Assembly: GCF_030123245.1 (NCBI RefSeq)
Contig: NZ_CP126101.1
Span: 3,904,501 to 3,968,500, forward strand
Direction of reading: 5' to 3'
Length of the DNA stretch: 64,000 nucleotides
Source: Lysinibacillus pakistanensis
GTDB lineage: Bacteria > Bacillota > Bacilli > Bacillales_A > Planococcaceae
In this document: positions 27,338 to 33,802 of the stretch, in pieces
Layout: each line of letters opens with the position of its first letter
Position numbering within the stretch: position 1 is the stretch's first letter
Notes under the pieces: generated by a model
What the model was told of the DNA's origin: nothing
The model's database searches: none
Seen by the model: the letters and a program-made list of their open reading frames with translations, nothing else
Made by a program: the position numbers and the translations under genes

Positions 27338-27970
27338 CTATTTAACAATATGCAAATGCTGCTTCTTGTTGAGCTTCAACTTGATAGGCTTGCCATGCCT
27401 TACATACATTACCTCGCCTTTGCCGTTTCTGAACGTGTTCTCGGTGTCCATGCCCTGTGAAGCCATAAACTCTTCCATCAAGTTTAAATGACCGTCAAAA
27501 CGCCTCATAGCACTCATGGCTACCATGCCTTGTACAGCAAAATCCATAATGTCACGATTCATATATTCCATGATTAGTTTCAGGATGTTTTCACCTATTT
27601 TTTCATGTGGCTTTAGCTTTAATTCGTTGATGGCTTCGATTGTTGAATAGTAGTCCTTCATTTCATATTTAGCACCGTCATACACCTTCTCAATGGGAAA
27701 TAGATTCATAAACTCATGCAGCGTTAAGAGACCCATGATCCCCTTTAAGCCTGATATAAACTCAAAGCAAGTTTTAGCTTCATCTGCAGTAATTAATTTT
27801 GGGTATGTGCCAACTGCCTTCACCCCATAATACACAATCTTTGGTATGTGCTTTGATTGGTCTGCCCCTTCTTCTGTCGGACATGCTTTTAATGAGCGGA
27901 TATAAGCTTTTATATAAATTCTATGTTTATTCATTTCTTCTATTGATTGTGTTTCTGGCACGTATTGCAT
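27338..27970 (-). CDS. Hypothetical protein (210 aa), accessory island
   Basis: Not recognised. The sequence is mostly helical in character, without signal peptide or membrane segments. It has a basic C-terminus (VRHGKPIKLKLNKKQHLHIVK spans the last 21 residues) and two Met-rich helices near residues 130-165. AGGAGTGATGAAAC precedes the ATG, and a good terminator follows, so it is a real gene. It is the last of a minus-strand series with the 184-residue gene upstream, though a hairpin separates them. It lacks recognisable phage structural or replication motifs. Confidence 0.7.
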   Translation of the reverse strand: MQYVPETQSIEEMNKHRIYIKAYIRSLKACPTEEGADQSKHIPKIVYYGVKAVGTYPKLITADEAKTCFEFISGLKGIMGLLTLHEFMNLFPIEKVYDGAKYEMKDYYSTIEAINELKLKPHEKIGENILKLIMEYMNRDIMDFAVQGMVAMSAMRRFDGHLNLMEEFMASQGMDTENTFRNGKGEVMYVRHGKPIKLKLNKKQHLHIVK

Positions 27971-27999
27971 GTTTCATCACTCCTGTTTATATGATTTTA

Positions 28000-28037
28000 A
28001 AAATAAGAAGCAGCCACAATAATGGTTGAAGCTGCTC
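28000..28037 (-). terminator. Terminator after the 184-residue island gene
   Basis: On the minus strand GAGCAGC pairs with GCTGCTTC across a loop of about 16 bases, followed by TTATTTTT. Confidence 0.7.
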
Positions 28038-28053
28038 GTTGTTTTTGATATAG

Positions 28054-28608
28054 TCAATTTGCGATATTTTCTTGAGTCACTGTTCCAGCAGTGGCTTTTT
28101 TATTTTCCTCGCCTTTCCACACAACTTTCGCTACTGTTTCAGTAATATACGTTAACACTTCCTCAAAGCTTTCTGGTTCTCTACCAAATTCTTTAGTGAA
28201 TGTTTTTATGTTGCCTTCCATGGCAAAAGCGTTCCAACCTACCTTACTGTTGATATCAAGTTTATTAGCTGCATCAGTCGATTGCTCTGATTCACTTCTA
28301 ACCACTATCTGATATAATTCATCTGCATGTATGTTAAGGGTATTAACTTCTTCTGTAATATTTTTGAACAATGGATGGAAAGCCATATCAATTAAACGAA
28401 CTGTATCTTGAATTTGTAAAATAGACATATAAGCCATTCCCCTATCCTCATGCCAACCGTTTTCCGTTATTTCATCAAGTTTATTTAGTAATTGCGCTAC
28501 AGCACCTTGTACTACTTCTAATTGAATCATTTGCGCTGATAATCCATAAACACTGTGGCTATTTTCTTGAACAACTGTTTCTAATGTGTGCTGTGTATGT
28601 TGCTGCAT
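28054..28608 (-). CDS. Hypothetical protein (184 aa), accessory island
   Basis: Not recognised. A soluble, acidic, helix-rich protein; residues about 25-110 look like two long amphipathic helices (LEVVQGAVAQLLNKLDEI and TVRLIDMAFHPLFKNITEEV), and the C-terminus is Lys/Thr-rich and probably disordered. AAAGGAGAATGAAAAT precedes the ATG. A 28-codon ORF lies 28 bases upstream on the same strand. No signal peptide. It could be a mobile-element accessory protein, but nothing in sequence shows a function. Confidence 0.68.
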   Translation of the reverse strand: MQQHTQHTLETVVQENSHSVYGLSAQMIQLEVVQGAVAQLLNKLDEITENGWHEDRGMAYMSILQIQDTVRLIDMAFHPLFKNITEEVNTLNIHADELYQIVVRSESEQSTDAANKLDINSKVGWNAFAMEGNIKTFTKEFGREPESFEEVLTYITETVAKVVWKGEENKKATAGTVTQENIAN

Positions 28609-28636
28609 ATTTTCATTCTCCTTTTTCGTCTATGTT

Positions 28637-28723
28637 TTATTTAGTTGCGACTGCATTCAAAAGTAATTGTTTGTTATGATCAGACATTACACACCATTCT
28701 TTAACCGTTACTTTCATTTGCAT
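28637..28723 (-). CDS. Putative small protein (28 aa)
   Basis: A 28-residue ORF beginning MQMKVTVKEWCVMSDHNKQL with AAAGGAAGTGA directly before the ATG. It lies between the winged-helix gene and the 184-residue gene on the same strand with normal operon-like spacing. Too short to identify; the strong ribosome binding site is the only support. A second ATG two codons later is equally possible. Confidence 0.4.
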   Translation of the reverse strand: MQMKVTVKEWCVMSDHNKQLLLNAVATK

Positions 28724-28762
28724 TCACTTCCTTTCTTATTAAAATAATATTGATGGTCCATC

Positions 28763-29506
28763 TCATTCAGTTAGCCAGTTATAGAAAGGCACTGGAGGCT
28801 CATTTACATGCTTTTGAACTATCTTTGGTGTATGTCTATCTCTACGTTGTAATGCCTTCTTATGAGCCCCTATGAATATGGCTCGTATTGTTTTAGTGAC
28901 CGTCAGCACACCATCTTTAATATCGTTGGCCATTTTAAAAATGATGTTCTTTGCCTTTATGAATTCTTGAATGCTGCTTACATTAGATGCTAATACCACT
29001 TTATGCAGATCATCCTTAAAGTTATCCGGAAGAGGTAACAAATACATAAAGTCATATAACATCACTTGATAATCATTCATAAATTCTTTGCATGCTTTCC
29101 TATCAGCATGAACATGGTTATAGACTTCTTGTAATGGAACAACCTCAAAAGGCTCATAATGACTTTCAAATGTTTCAGATTGGACTGGCAAAATAATATA
29201 GATGTTTGCGCCTCTACCTCCCTTTTCCTTAGTAGTTGTTTGTTTCTTGATAATACCTAGTGATTCTAATTTCTTGATAGCACGATAAACCGTCTTTGTA
29301 CTGATCTCTAAGCTCTCAGCAATTGTGGAAGCTTTCAGGTGACACACTCCAGGATAATTAAGAGAGTGTGAAGCAAGCTTGAAAACGATGGCACGTTCCG
29401 ATTCTGTTAAATCATAGTAGTGTTGCTGGAGATGCTCCTTCACATGCTGGTCCATATCGGCTATTGAATCGAATGTTGTATATTGTGCTAAGTATTTAAA
29501 TGCCAT
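28763..29506 (-). CDS. Winged-helix (HTH) DNA-binding protein, island regulator or replication-type protein
   Basis: A 247-residue protein. Residues about 30-90 form a winged helix: LTESERAIVFKLASHS, then TIAESLEISTKTVYRAIKKL as recognition helix, then a wing (KKQTTTKEKGGRGANIYIIL). The middle is unrecognised, and the C-terminus ends VPFYNWLTE. Similar N-termini occur in plasmid and mobile-element regulatory or initiation proteins, but I cannot assign initiator function. Start ATG at 29506 follows AAAGGGGGGATAACG; the longer frame upstream is not supported. A near-consensus promoter lies upstream, divergent from an XRE gene and flanked by palindromic operators. A truncated copy of its C-terminus lies at 30.5 kb. 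Confidence 0.8.
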   Translation of the reverse strand: MAFKYLAQYTTFDSIADMDQHVKEHLQQHYYDLTESERAIVFKLASHSLNYPGVCHLKASTIAESLEISTKTVYRAIKKLESLGIIKKQTTTKEKGGRGANIYIILPVQSETFESHYEPFEVVPLQEVYNHVHADRKACKEFMNDYQVMLYDFMYLLPLPDNFKDDLHKVVLASNVSSIQEFIKAKNIIFKMANDIKDGVLTVTKTIRAIFIGAHKKALQRRDRHTPKIVQKHVNEPPVPFYNWLTE

Positions 29507-29598
29507 CGTTATCCCCCCTTTCCCAGCAACCTGTCGGCTATTTCTTGTCCATTCACCGACTAACCTTTGATGGTCTTCCAAACACTTCCTAAACTATA

Positions 29599-29616
29599 AG
29601 TTCAACTTTGTGAACT
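29599..29616. promoter_or_regulatory. Operator-like palindrome 1 (AGTTCA-N6-TGAACT)
   Basis: A perfect 6-bp inverted repeat with a 6-base spacer (ACTTTG), just downstream of the -10 of the minus-strand promoter. A second copy lies at 29663-29680 with spacer ACTTCA, so half-sites and spacer are both conserved. Likely bound by the adjacent XRE protein. Confidence 0.65.
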
Positions 29617-29617
29617 A

Positions 29618-29646
29618 ATAATACAACTTAATAAACATCAAGTCAA
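29618..29646 (-). promoter_or_regulatory. Sigma-A promoter of the winged-helix gene
   Basis: On the minus strand TTGACT, 17 bases, TATTAT. Palindrome 1 lies directly after the -10, so binding there would block initiation. Confidence 0.8.
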
Positions 29647-29662
29647 CTATTTATGAATAAAA

Positions 29663-29680
29663 AGTTTAACTTCATGAACT
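29663..29680. promoter_or_regulatory. Operator-like palindrome 2 (AGTTTA-N6-TGAACT)
   Basis: Matches palindrome 1 at 16 of 18 positions. It overlaps the -35 region of the plus-strand promoter whose -10 is TATAAT at 29688-29693. Confidence 0.62.
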
Positions 29681-29687
29681 TTTAGTT

Positions 29688-29693
29688 TATAAT
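29688..29693 (+). promoter_or_regulatory. -10 element of the XRE gene
   Basis: Perfect TATAAT 24 bases before the XRE start. The -35 at 17-base spacing would be TTTAAC, inside palindrome 2, which suggests autorepression. Confidence 0.6.
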
Positions 29694-29716
29694 ATTTACA
29701 GAAAGGGGTTTATGTT

Positions 29717-29929
29717 ATGTCATTCGATTACAAACCGTTTTTTAAGACACTTATCGACAAAGAAGTAACAAGAGAACAAATAAAAAAGGATCTTCAATTG
29801 TCTCCAGCAACAATGGCTAAGTTAGCAAAAGGAGAAAATGTCTCCATGAGTGTGGTAGACAAATTATGTGATTATTTAGAGTGCGAGGTAGAGGATATAA
29901 TCTCTCATGTAAAATCGAATAAAGAATAA
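29717..29929 (+). CDS. Small XRE/Cro-type transcriptional regulator (70 aa)
   Basis: A single helix-turn-helix domain with almost nothing else: FFKTLIDKEVTREQIKKDLQ, then LSPATMAKLAKGENVSMSVV as the HTH core, then DKLCDYLECEVEDII. This is the compact YozG/Cro-like group. GAAAGGGGTTTATGTT precedes the ATG. It is divergent from the winged-helix gene across a 210-base region with two matching palindromes, so it probably represses itself and that gene. A terminator follows. Confidence 0.9.
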   Translation: MSFDYKPFFKTLIDKEVTREQIKKDLQLSPATMAKLAKGENVSMSVVDKLCDYLECEVEDIISHVKSNKE

Positions 29930-29934
29930 ACAAG

Positions 29935-29976
29935 AAAACACTTCCGGCTCATCGTGCAGCTGAAAGTGTTTTTCTT
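29935..29976 (+). terminator. Terminator after the XRE gene
   Basis: AAAACACTTCCGGCT / AGCTGAAAGTGTTTTT with a short loop and T-run. Confidence 0.85.
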
Positions 29977-30259
29977 TTGTCCAAAATAAAAGCAACCACA
30001 TTTCTGTAGCTGCTTGATTATATATATTAATTATTAATAGCATGTTTTAAAAGATTAAAAGAAATAATGATTAAGATTTGAATTTGCTTGATTCATACTT
30101 ACTCACACAAAGGATTTAAGCATTTCAACGGTAAGACATTGCAGTGGGACATTACTAGCATATCAACTATTATTGCCACCCATCACAGAGTGGTCTTTTT
30201 TATTTATTCATCTGAAGCCTTCTGTTAATTTAAGTGCAAGGTTTCACAATCTTTTTTAT
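29977..30259. other. Gene-free stretch with an orphan terminator-like hairpin
   Basis: About 280 bases without a supported gene. At 30168-30206 the sequence TATTGCCACCCATCACAGAG followed by TGGTCTTTTTTATT forms a small GCCAC/GTGGT hairpin with a T-run. A near-identical copy lies at 35736-35768. No gene upstream on the plus strand explains the terminator shape. Confidence 0.4.
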
Positions 30260-30439
30260 TCAGTGGGTTCCAGCATAGCAGCACGTTAGAGCTAAGATAA
30301 AAATAAAAGTTAAGACTGCTCCTAAAACGTTTTGGTTATGAGTACTTTTTCCATTCTTTAAGTTCTTCAATAAAGTAGTAAAATTTAAAAACCATAAAAC
30401 TCCTAATAAAGGTATGACAAGCAAAAGCATAAATAACAT
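30260..30439 (-). CDS. Small hydrophobic membrane protein (59 aa)
   Basis: A 59-residue ORF: an N-terminal hydrophobic helix (MLFMLLLVIPLLGVLWFLNF), a short polar loop (LKNLKNGKSTHNQN) and a second hydrophobic helix (VLGAVLTFIFILALTCC). It therefore looks like a two-helix hairpin membrane protein. GGAGAGGAATAATTT gives a good ribosome binding site. Function unknown. Small two-helix membrane proteins include holin-like and toxin-like peptides, but no motif supports either. Confidence 0.6.
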   Translation of the reverse strand: MLFMLLLVIPLLGVLWFLNFTTLLKNLKNGKSTHNQNVLGAVLTFIFILALTCCYAGTH

Positions 30440-30541
30440 AAATTATTCCTCTCCTTCACATTTACAAAATTTTATTCAACAAACTCGCCCTGTTCGTTTA
30501 ATAATACCTAATAAAAAAATAATTTGAACAAATATTTCCAT

Positions 30542-30757
30542 TTACCATTCAAGCCAATTTTCTATGTTTGGTCCACTACATATTTCTGAGAAACTATCTC
30601 TTTCCTTTAGCCAGTTATAGAAAGGTACTGGACGTTCTTTATAAGGAGTTTCTTCTATATGTGATGATTTACTAGACTTCATATTGGTACGCTCCAAAGC
30701 CTTACTATATGCCCCTGTGAATACGACTCTTTTGATATTTCTAGCAAACTTCAATAT
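30542..30757 (-). pseudogene. Truncated duplicate of the winged-helix protein C-terminus
   Basis: The frame LKFARNIKRVVFTGAYSKAL ... ERPVPFYNWLKE corresponds to the C-terminal 50-60 residues of the 247-residue winged-helix protein (FKMANDIK ... AIFIGAHKKALQRR ... PPVPFYNWLTE), with an internal gap of about 10 residues. The HTH half is missing, and an ORF-extending upstream part reads unrelated sequence, so this is a decayed second copy. It has about 17 additional residues after the shared end. Confidence 0.7.
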
Positions 30758-30800
30758 TATTAATGTTGCAGATAGATAAAATATAAATGGGGATTTCAAA

Positions 30801-30935
30801 ATGAACAAACTAGAACAAACAACTCAAGAATTACTGGAAGCTGGTTATACGATTGAGGAAATTAAAGCAGCTTTTGAGGAAGTTATTGAACAACAGGCTA
30901 AACAGTCCAGTACAGATCGTGAGACAGATAACTAA
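30801..30935 (+). CDS. Putative small protein (44 aa)
   Basis: A 44-residue ORF, MNKLEQTTQELLEAGYTIEE at its start, acidic and helical, ending in TDRETDN. GGGGATTTCAAA precedes the ATG. Its stop codon sits inside the stem of the following terminator. A shorter related tail (EETDN, stop, same terminator stem) recurs at 31.8 kb as part of a tandem duplication. A small two-helix fold is plausible; function unknown. Confidence 0.5.
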   Translation: MNKLEQTTQELLEAGYTIEEIKAAFEEVIEQQAKQSSTDRETDN

Positions 30936-31020
30936 TATTGGTTGTCTGTTTTTTTGTATATACTTTTAACTCTCAATTTCCTAAAATGGAAATATAGAGG
31001 GGGATGTAAAATTGAAGAAA
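30917..31020 (+). repeat. Tandem duplication, copy 1 of the lipoprotein upstream region
   Basis: The ETDN codons, terminator stem and the block CCTAAAATGGAAATATAGAG (then GG) recur in copy 2 at 31797-31900 in the same order before a lipoprotein start. Confidence 0.75.
30923..30956 (+). terminator. Terminator between the 44-aa ORF and lipoprotein 1
   Basis: ACAGATAAC / GTTGTCTGT with an 8-base loop and a T-run. A near copy is at 31802-31833. Confidence 0.8.
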
Positions 31021-31722
31021 AAATTAGTATTTAGTGCAGCGTTAGTTTTAAGTTTAGGTTTAGGTGCATGTGGTGAAGAAAAACAAGATAATGATAAGGT
31101 AAATGCAGATAGTGAAATAGTAGAAGCATATAGTCGTGAAATTACAGCAGAAGAACAAGAATATATTCAATTAGTTATAAATGACGATTTCGATACTCTA
31201 ATTACTAAAACAGAAGGAAAAGCAAACGAAATACAACAAGATTATAATAATCTTGGATTAGCATTTGAAAAATTCAATGGTGTAGACGAAAACCTACCGA
31301 GGGTATTCACATCTGCAACTCTATTAAAATATGAATACGTACTTAAGAAACTTGAAGAGATAAAATATATACCAGATGAGATTAAAGAAAAAGTTAATGA
31401 GTTAATAATTGTTGCAAAAGAGAAAGAGGAAAAGTGGATTAAGAAATCAGAAGAAAATCAAGCTATATACGAAGCAGAAGATGAAAAAAGGGAACTTGAA
31501 TTTAAAAAAAGCGAACTTGAATTTAAAATTAATAAGAGAACTATGAATCCTAAAGCAGTTTACATTGGAATGACAAAAGAAGAAGTTTTGGTAGACGGAT
31601 GGGGTAAACCTATAGATATTAACAGAACAACTACTACATATGGTGTAAGTGAACAATGGATTTATGAAGATTATAAATATCTATATTTTGAAGATGGAAT
31701 TTTAACTACTATTCAAGATTAA
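31012..31722 (+). CDS. Lipoprotein with C-terminal BamE/SmpA-like segment
   Basis: A 236-residue exported lipoprotein. The signal peptide MKKKLVFSAALVLSLGLGAC ends in the lipobox LGAC with Cys 20 as the lipidated residue. A helical, Lys/Glu-rich middle (about 85-175) looks like coiled coil. The C-terminus, YIGMTKEEVLVDGWGKPIDI then YGVSEQWIYEDYKYLYFEDG, resembles the small BamE/SmpA-like repeat domain of Bacillales lipoproteins. The start is TTG at 31012, since ATGTAA just before it is closed and GAGGGGG lies at the right distance. Its paralogue-like neighbour at 31.9 kb shares upstream sequence but not this C-terminus. Confidence 0.85.
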   Translation: MKKKLVFSAALVLSLGLGACGEEKQDNDKVNADSEIVEAYSREITAEEQEYIQLVINDDFDTLITKTEGKANEIQQDYNNLGLAFEKFNGVDENLPRVFTSATLLKYEYVLKKLEEIKYIPDEIKEKVNELIIVAKEKEEKWIKKSEENQAIYEAEDEKRELEFKKSELEFKINKRTMNPKAVYIGMTKEEVLVDGWGKPIDINRTTTTYGVSEQWIYEDYKYLYFEDGILTTIQD

Positions 31723-31745
31723 TCAAAGGAGCACTTGAGAAAATC

Positions 31746-31814
31746 ATGGTAGCCCTGGATGTAAAGAACTTAGGTGAGTTGCTACAAAGTATAGATGAGG
31801 AAACAGATAACTAA
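31746..31814 (+). pseudogene. Short remnant ORF (22 aa) in duplication copy 2
   Basis: MVALDVKNLGELLQSIDEET ending DN, stop inside the terminator stem. The ending matches that of the 44-residue ORF of copy 1. The ribosome binding site (AAGGAG) is 14 bases away, too far for good initiation, so this is probably a decayed copy. Confidence 0.35.
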
Positions 31815-31900
31815 CAAAGTTGTCTGTTTTTTATTATGTTCATTTGGATTCTAATTACCTAAAATGGAAATATAGAGGGAGGAATGAGCTAATGAAAAAA
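31797..31900 (+). repeat. Tandem duplication, copy 2 of the lipoprotein upstream region
   Basis: Same order of elements as copy 1 (30917-31020), including CCTAAAATGGAAATATAGAG (then GG) and a ribosome binding site. Unit distance is about 880 bases. Confidence 0.75.
31802..31833 (+). terminator. Terminator before lipoprotein 2
   Basis: ACAGATAAC / GTTGTCTGT with a 7-base loop and TTTTTT, the same stem as at 30.92 kb. Confidence 0.8.
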
Positions 31901-32464
31901 TTATTATACATAGGAGCTATGTCAGCATTACTACTTGCTGCTTGTGGTGAGGAAAAAGCTGAAAAAACAGATGCTGCTCAGGAAGAATTAGATAAAGCTA
32001 AAGAAAAAGAGGCTGAACAAGCTAAAAAAGATGCTGAGTTAAAGGCGAAAGAAGAGGAAGAACGAAAAGCTAAAGAAGCTGAGGAAAAGGCTCTTGCTGA
32101 GCAGAAAGCCAAAGATGAAACTGGAGACAAAGTAAATAAAGAAATTGCTGTAAGTGAAGTGAAAGAAATAGTCGAAGATTGGCTTGGTGAGAATGATAAA
32201 TTAATTAGTTTAACTATCGAAAATGATGAGATTAAAGCAGTAATAAAATTAGGACCTAATAGATTCAATATACCAGCAGAAAACATGGCTGTAACAAGTT
32301 ATAGTAGCGTAGCTGATGATTTACTATTAGAGGAAGGTTGGAACACATTAACAATTGAATATGTTGATGTCGGAACGGTATCTATGAATATATCCGAAAA
32401 AGAAACGAATGAAATTGGTTCGCCTTATTTCCCTGTAGCAGTTATAACAGAAAGGTTGAAGTAA
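31892..32464 (+). CDS. Lipoprotein with charged coiled-coil stalk
   Basis: A 190-residue exported lipoprotein. MKKLLYIGAMSALLLAAC ends in a lipobox with Cys 18. Residues about 28-85 are a run of Glu, Lys and Ala (charged coiled coil or single alpha helix), followed by a compact beta-rich domain (about 90-190) that I do not recognise. The ATG at 31892 follows AGAGGGAGGAATGAGCTA; a longer frame upstream starts in the leader. It shares a duplicated upstream region with the lipoprotein at 31.0 kb. A terminator follows. Confidence 0.82.
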   Translation: MKKLLYIGAMSALLLAACGEEKAEKTDAAQEELDKAKEKEAEQAKKDAELKAKEEEERKAKEAEEKALAEQKAKDETGDKVNKEIAVSEVKEIVEDWLGENDKLISLTIENDEIKAVIKLGPNRFNIPAENMAVTSYSSVADDLLLEEGWNTLTIEYVDVGTVSMNISEKETNEIGSPYFPVAVITERLK

Positions 32465-32471
32465 TAATTTT

Positions 32472-32496
32472 AGTCACTCAAATGAGTGGCTTTTTG
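32472..32496 (+). terminator. Terminator after lipoprotein 2
   Basis: GTCACTCA / TGAGTGGC with a 2-base loop plus TTTTT. Confidence 0.8.
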
Positions 32497-32675
32497 TTTG
32501 CCATTTCTTTAGTATAAATTTTAATTTGCTATCAGCAAATTAATAACTAAAGTAGCAACACCTCCTCCATTTGTTCAAACATTGTTCATCTCTCCACAAT
32601 TATTTTCATAGTTGGAATATAATTTACCCTCACCGCACAGAATATTTTTTAACTGAATAAAAAGGTGGTGAGAAT

Positions 32676-32750
32676 ATGAAAGTTGAATTAGAGCTCACTT
32701 GTTCTGAATTACTTTTGGTTTTCTTCGTACTTGAAAAAATCTTCTTCTAA
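32676..32750 (+). CDS. Putative 24-residue peptide
   Basis: MKVELELTCSELLLVFFVLE then KIFF: an amphipathic to hydrophobic peptide. AAAGGTGGTGAGA lies before the ATG. A second tiny ORF (32765-32830, beginning MLKEKALSYG) follows, overlapped by a GACAATGC/GCATTGTC hairpin. Could be a small membrane peptide; nothing identifies it. The call rests on the ribosome binding site only. Confidence 0.35.
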   Translation: MKVELELTCSELLLVFFVLEKIFF

Positions 32751-32847
32751 TTAAGAAGGTGACAATGCTAAAAGAAAAGGCATTGTCATACGGTTTAATT
32801 AACAAAATACATAAAAGCATTTTTCTTTAATTACAAACACATAATAA

Positions 32848-32876
32848 AAAGCCACACCATGTAAGATGTAGCTTTA
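32848..32876 (-). terminator. Terminator after the SSB-tailed protein gene
   Basis: On the minus strand AAAGCTACA pairs with TGTGGCTTT (G-U allowed), followed by TTATT. Confidence 0.65.
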
Positions 32877-32879
32877 ATT

Positions 32880-33752
32880 TTAGAATGGTAAATCATCTTC
32901 ATCTACTGTTACAGATGCAGTTTCTTTGATGTTAGATTCTTCTTTTTTCTCGCTTGAAGGATCAACATATATATAGTTGCCATTTTTATTCTTTAATACA
33001 TTTACATAATTATTTAAAAAATTTACTGTTTCATTTTTGGGGTGATTCCCCAAATAAAACGATTCTTCCCTTAAACCTTGTGGATCTAATCCTTCTTTTT
33101 CACACAGTCGCTTCTTAAGTTCTTCAAATAATTCTAATTCCTCATATTTATCTATTATCCCCTTTAAATCAGCGATATAAGAATTGATAGGGTATCCCAT
33201 ATGATATGAAACGGATATCTCTCCATAACTTGATAATTCCCTAGTTGTATCTATAAGTACCCATCCTTTTTCTAAATATGAGTTTACAAATCTCGCGCCA
33301 ACCACTTCGATTTTATAGTATTGTGACATATAATTAGCCTCCTTTTGGTTGTTTACATGTATTTGTTCATTTTCAATGTTTAAATTGTTATTATCACAAC
33401 TTAGTTGAGTATCAAGATTTTTTACTATTTCTAAGCCTTTTTGAAGATACTCATCTAAAGGGGTTTTTGCAATAATATGATCAGCTTCTAGCTCTCTTTT
33501 ACTCCAAGATTTCCTTTCAAGATAACGTTTTTGGCTCTCAAATAATTCCCTATTAGAATATTTCAAACGTTCTTCATCTTTTGTATCTCTTCCTAAATAC
33601 ATTATTGTTTGAATAAACTTTATTTCATCAAATGTTAGTTGATACATATAATTTTCTAATTGTTGAATAGCTTCAACACTGTTACTGGTCTGTCTATTAC
33701 AAGCGAGTTGATACACTTTTTTTGTGACATTAATAAAATGAGAATAATTCAT
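32880..33752 (-). CDS. Hypothetical protein (290 aa) with SSB-like C-terminal tip
   Basis: Family not recognised. The last residues read VDEDDLPF. That acidic, Asp-rich tail ending Leu-Pro-Phe is the peptide that single-stranded DNA-binding proteins use to recruit RecO, RecG, PriA and others (DDDLPF in B. subtilis SSB). Before it is a Lys/Glu-rich linker as in SSBs, but the body is not an OB fold by inspection: an N-terminal helical half (about 1-140) and a mixed half (about 145-265) with YKIEVVGARFVNSYLEKGW. No signal peptide. GGGAGGGATATAA precedes the ATG. The group II intron lies about 50 bases upstream. Confidence 0.72.
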   Translation of the reverse strand: MNYSHFINVTKKVYQLACNRQTSNSVEAIQQLENYMYQLTFDEIKFIQTIMYLGRDTKDEERLKYSNRELFESQKRYLERKSWSKRELEADHIIAKTPLDEYLQKGLEIVKNLDTQLSCDNNNLNIENEQIHVNNQKEANYMSQYYKIEVVGARFVNSYLEKGWVLIDTTRELSSYGEISVSYHMGYPINSYIADLKGIIDKYEELELFEELKKRLCEKEGLDPQGLREESFYLGNHPKNETVNFLNNYVNVLKNKNGNYIYVDPSSEKKEESNIKETASVTVDEDDLPF

Positions 33753-33802
33753 TTATATCCCTCCCTATCCACTTACTATTATTATATATCAATATCTAAC
33801 AA

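Noticed and set aside
28763..29506. Calling the winged-helix protein a plasmid replication initiator
   Set aside because: The HTH is clear, but no iterons, origin-like AT-rich array or initiator catalytic motif was found, so only DNA binding is claimed.
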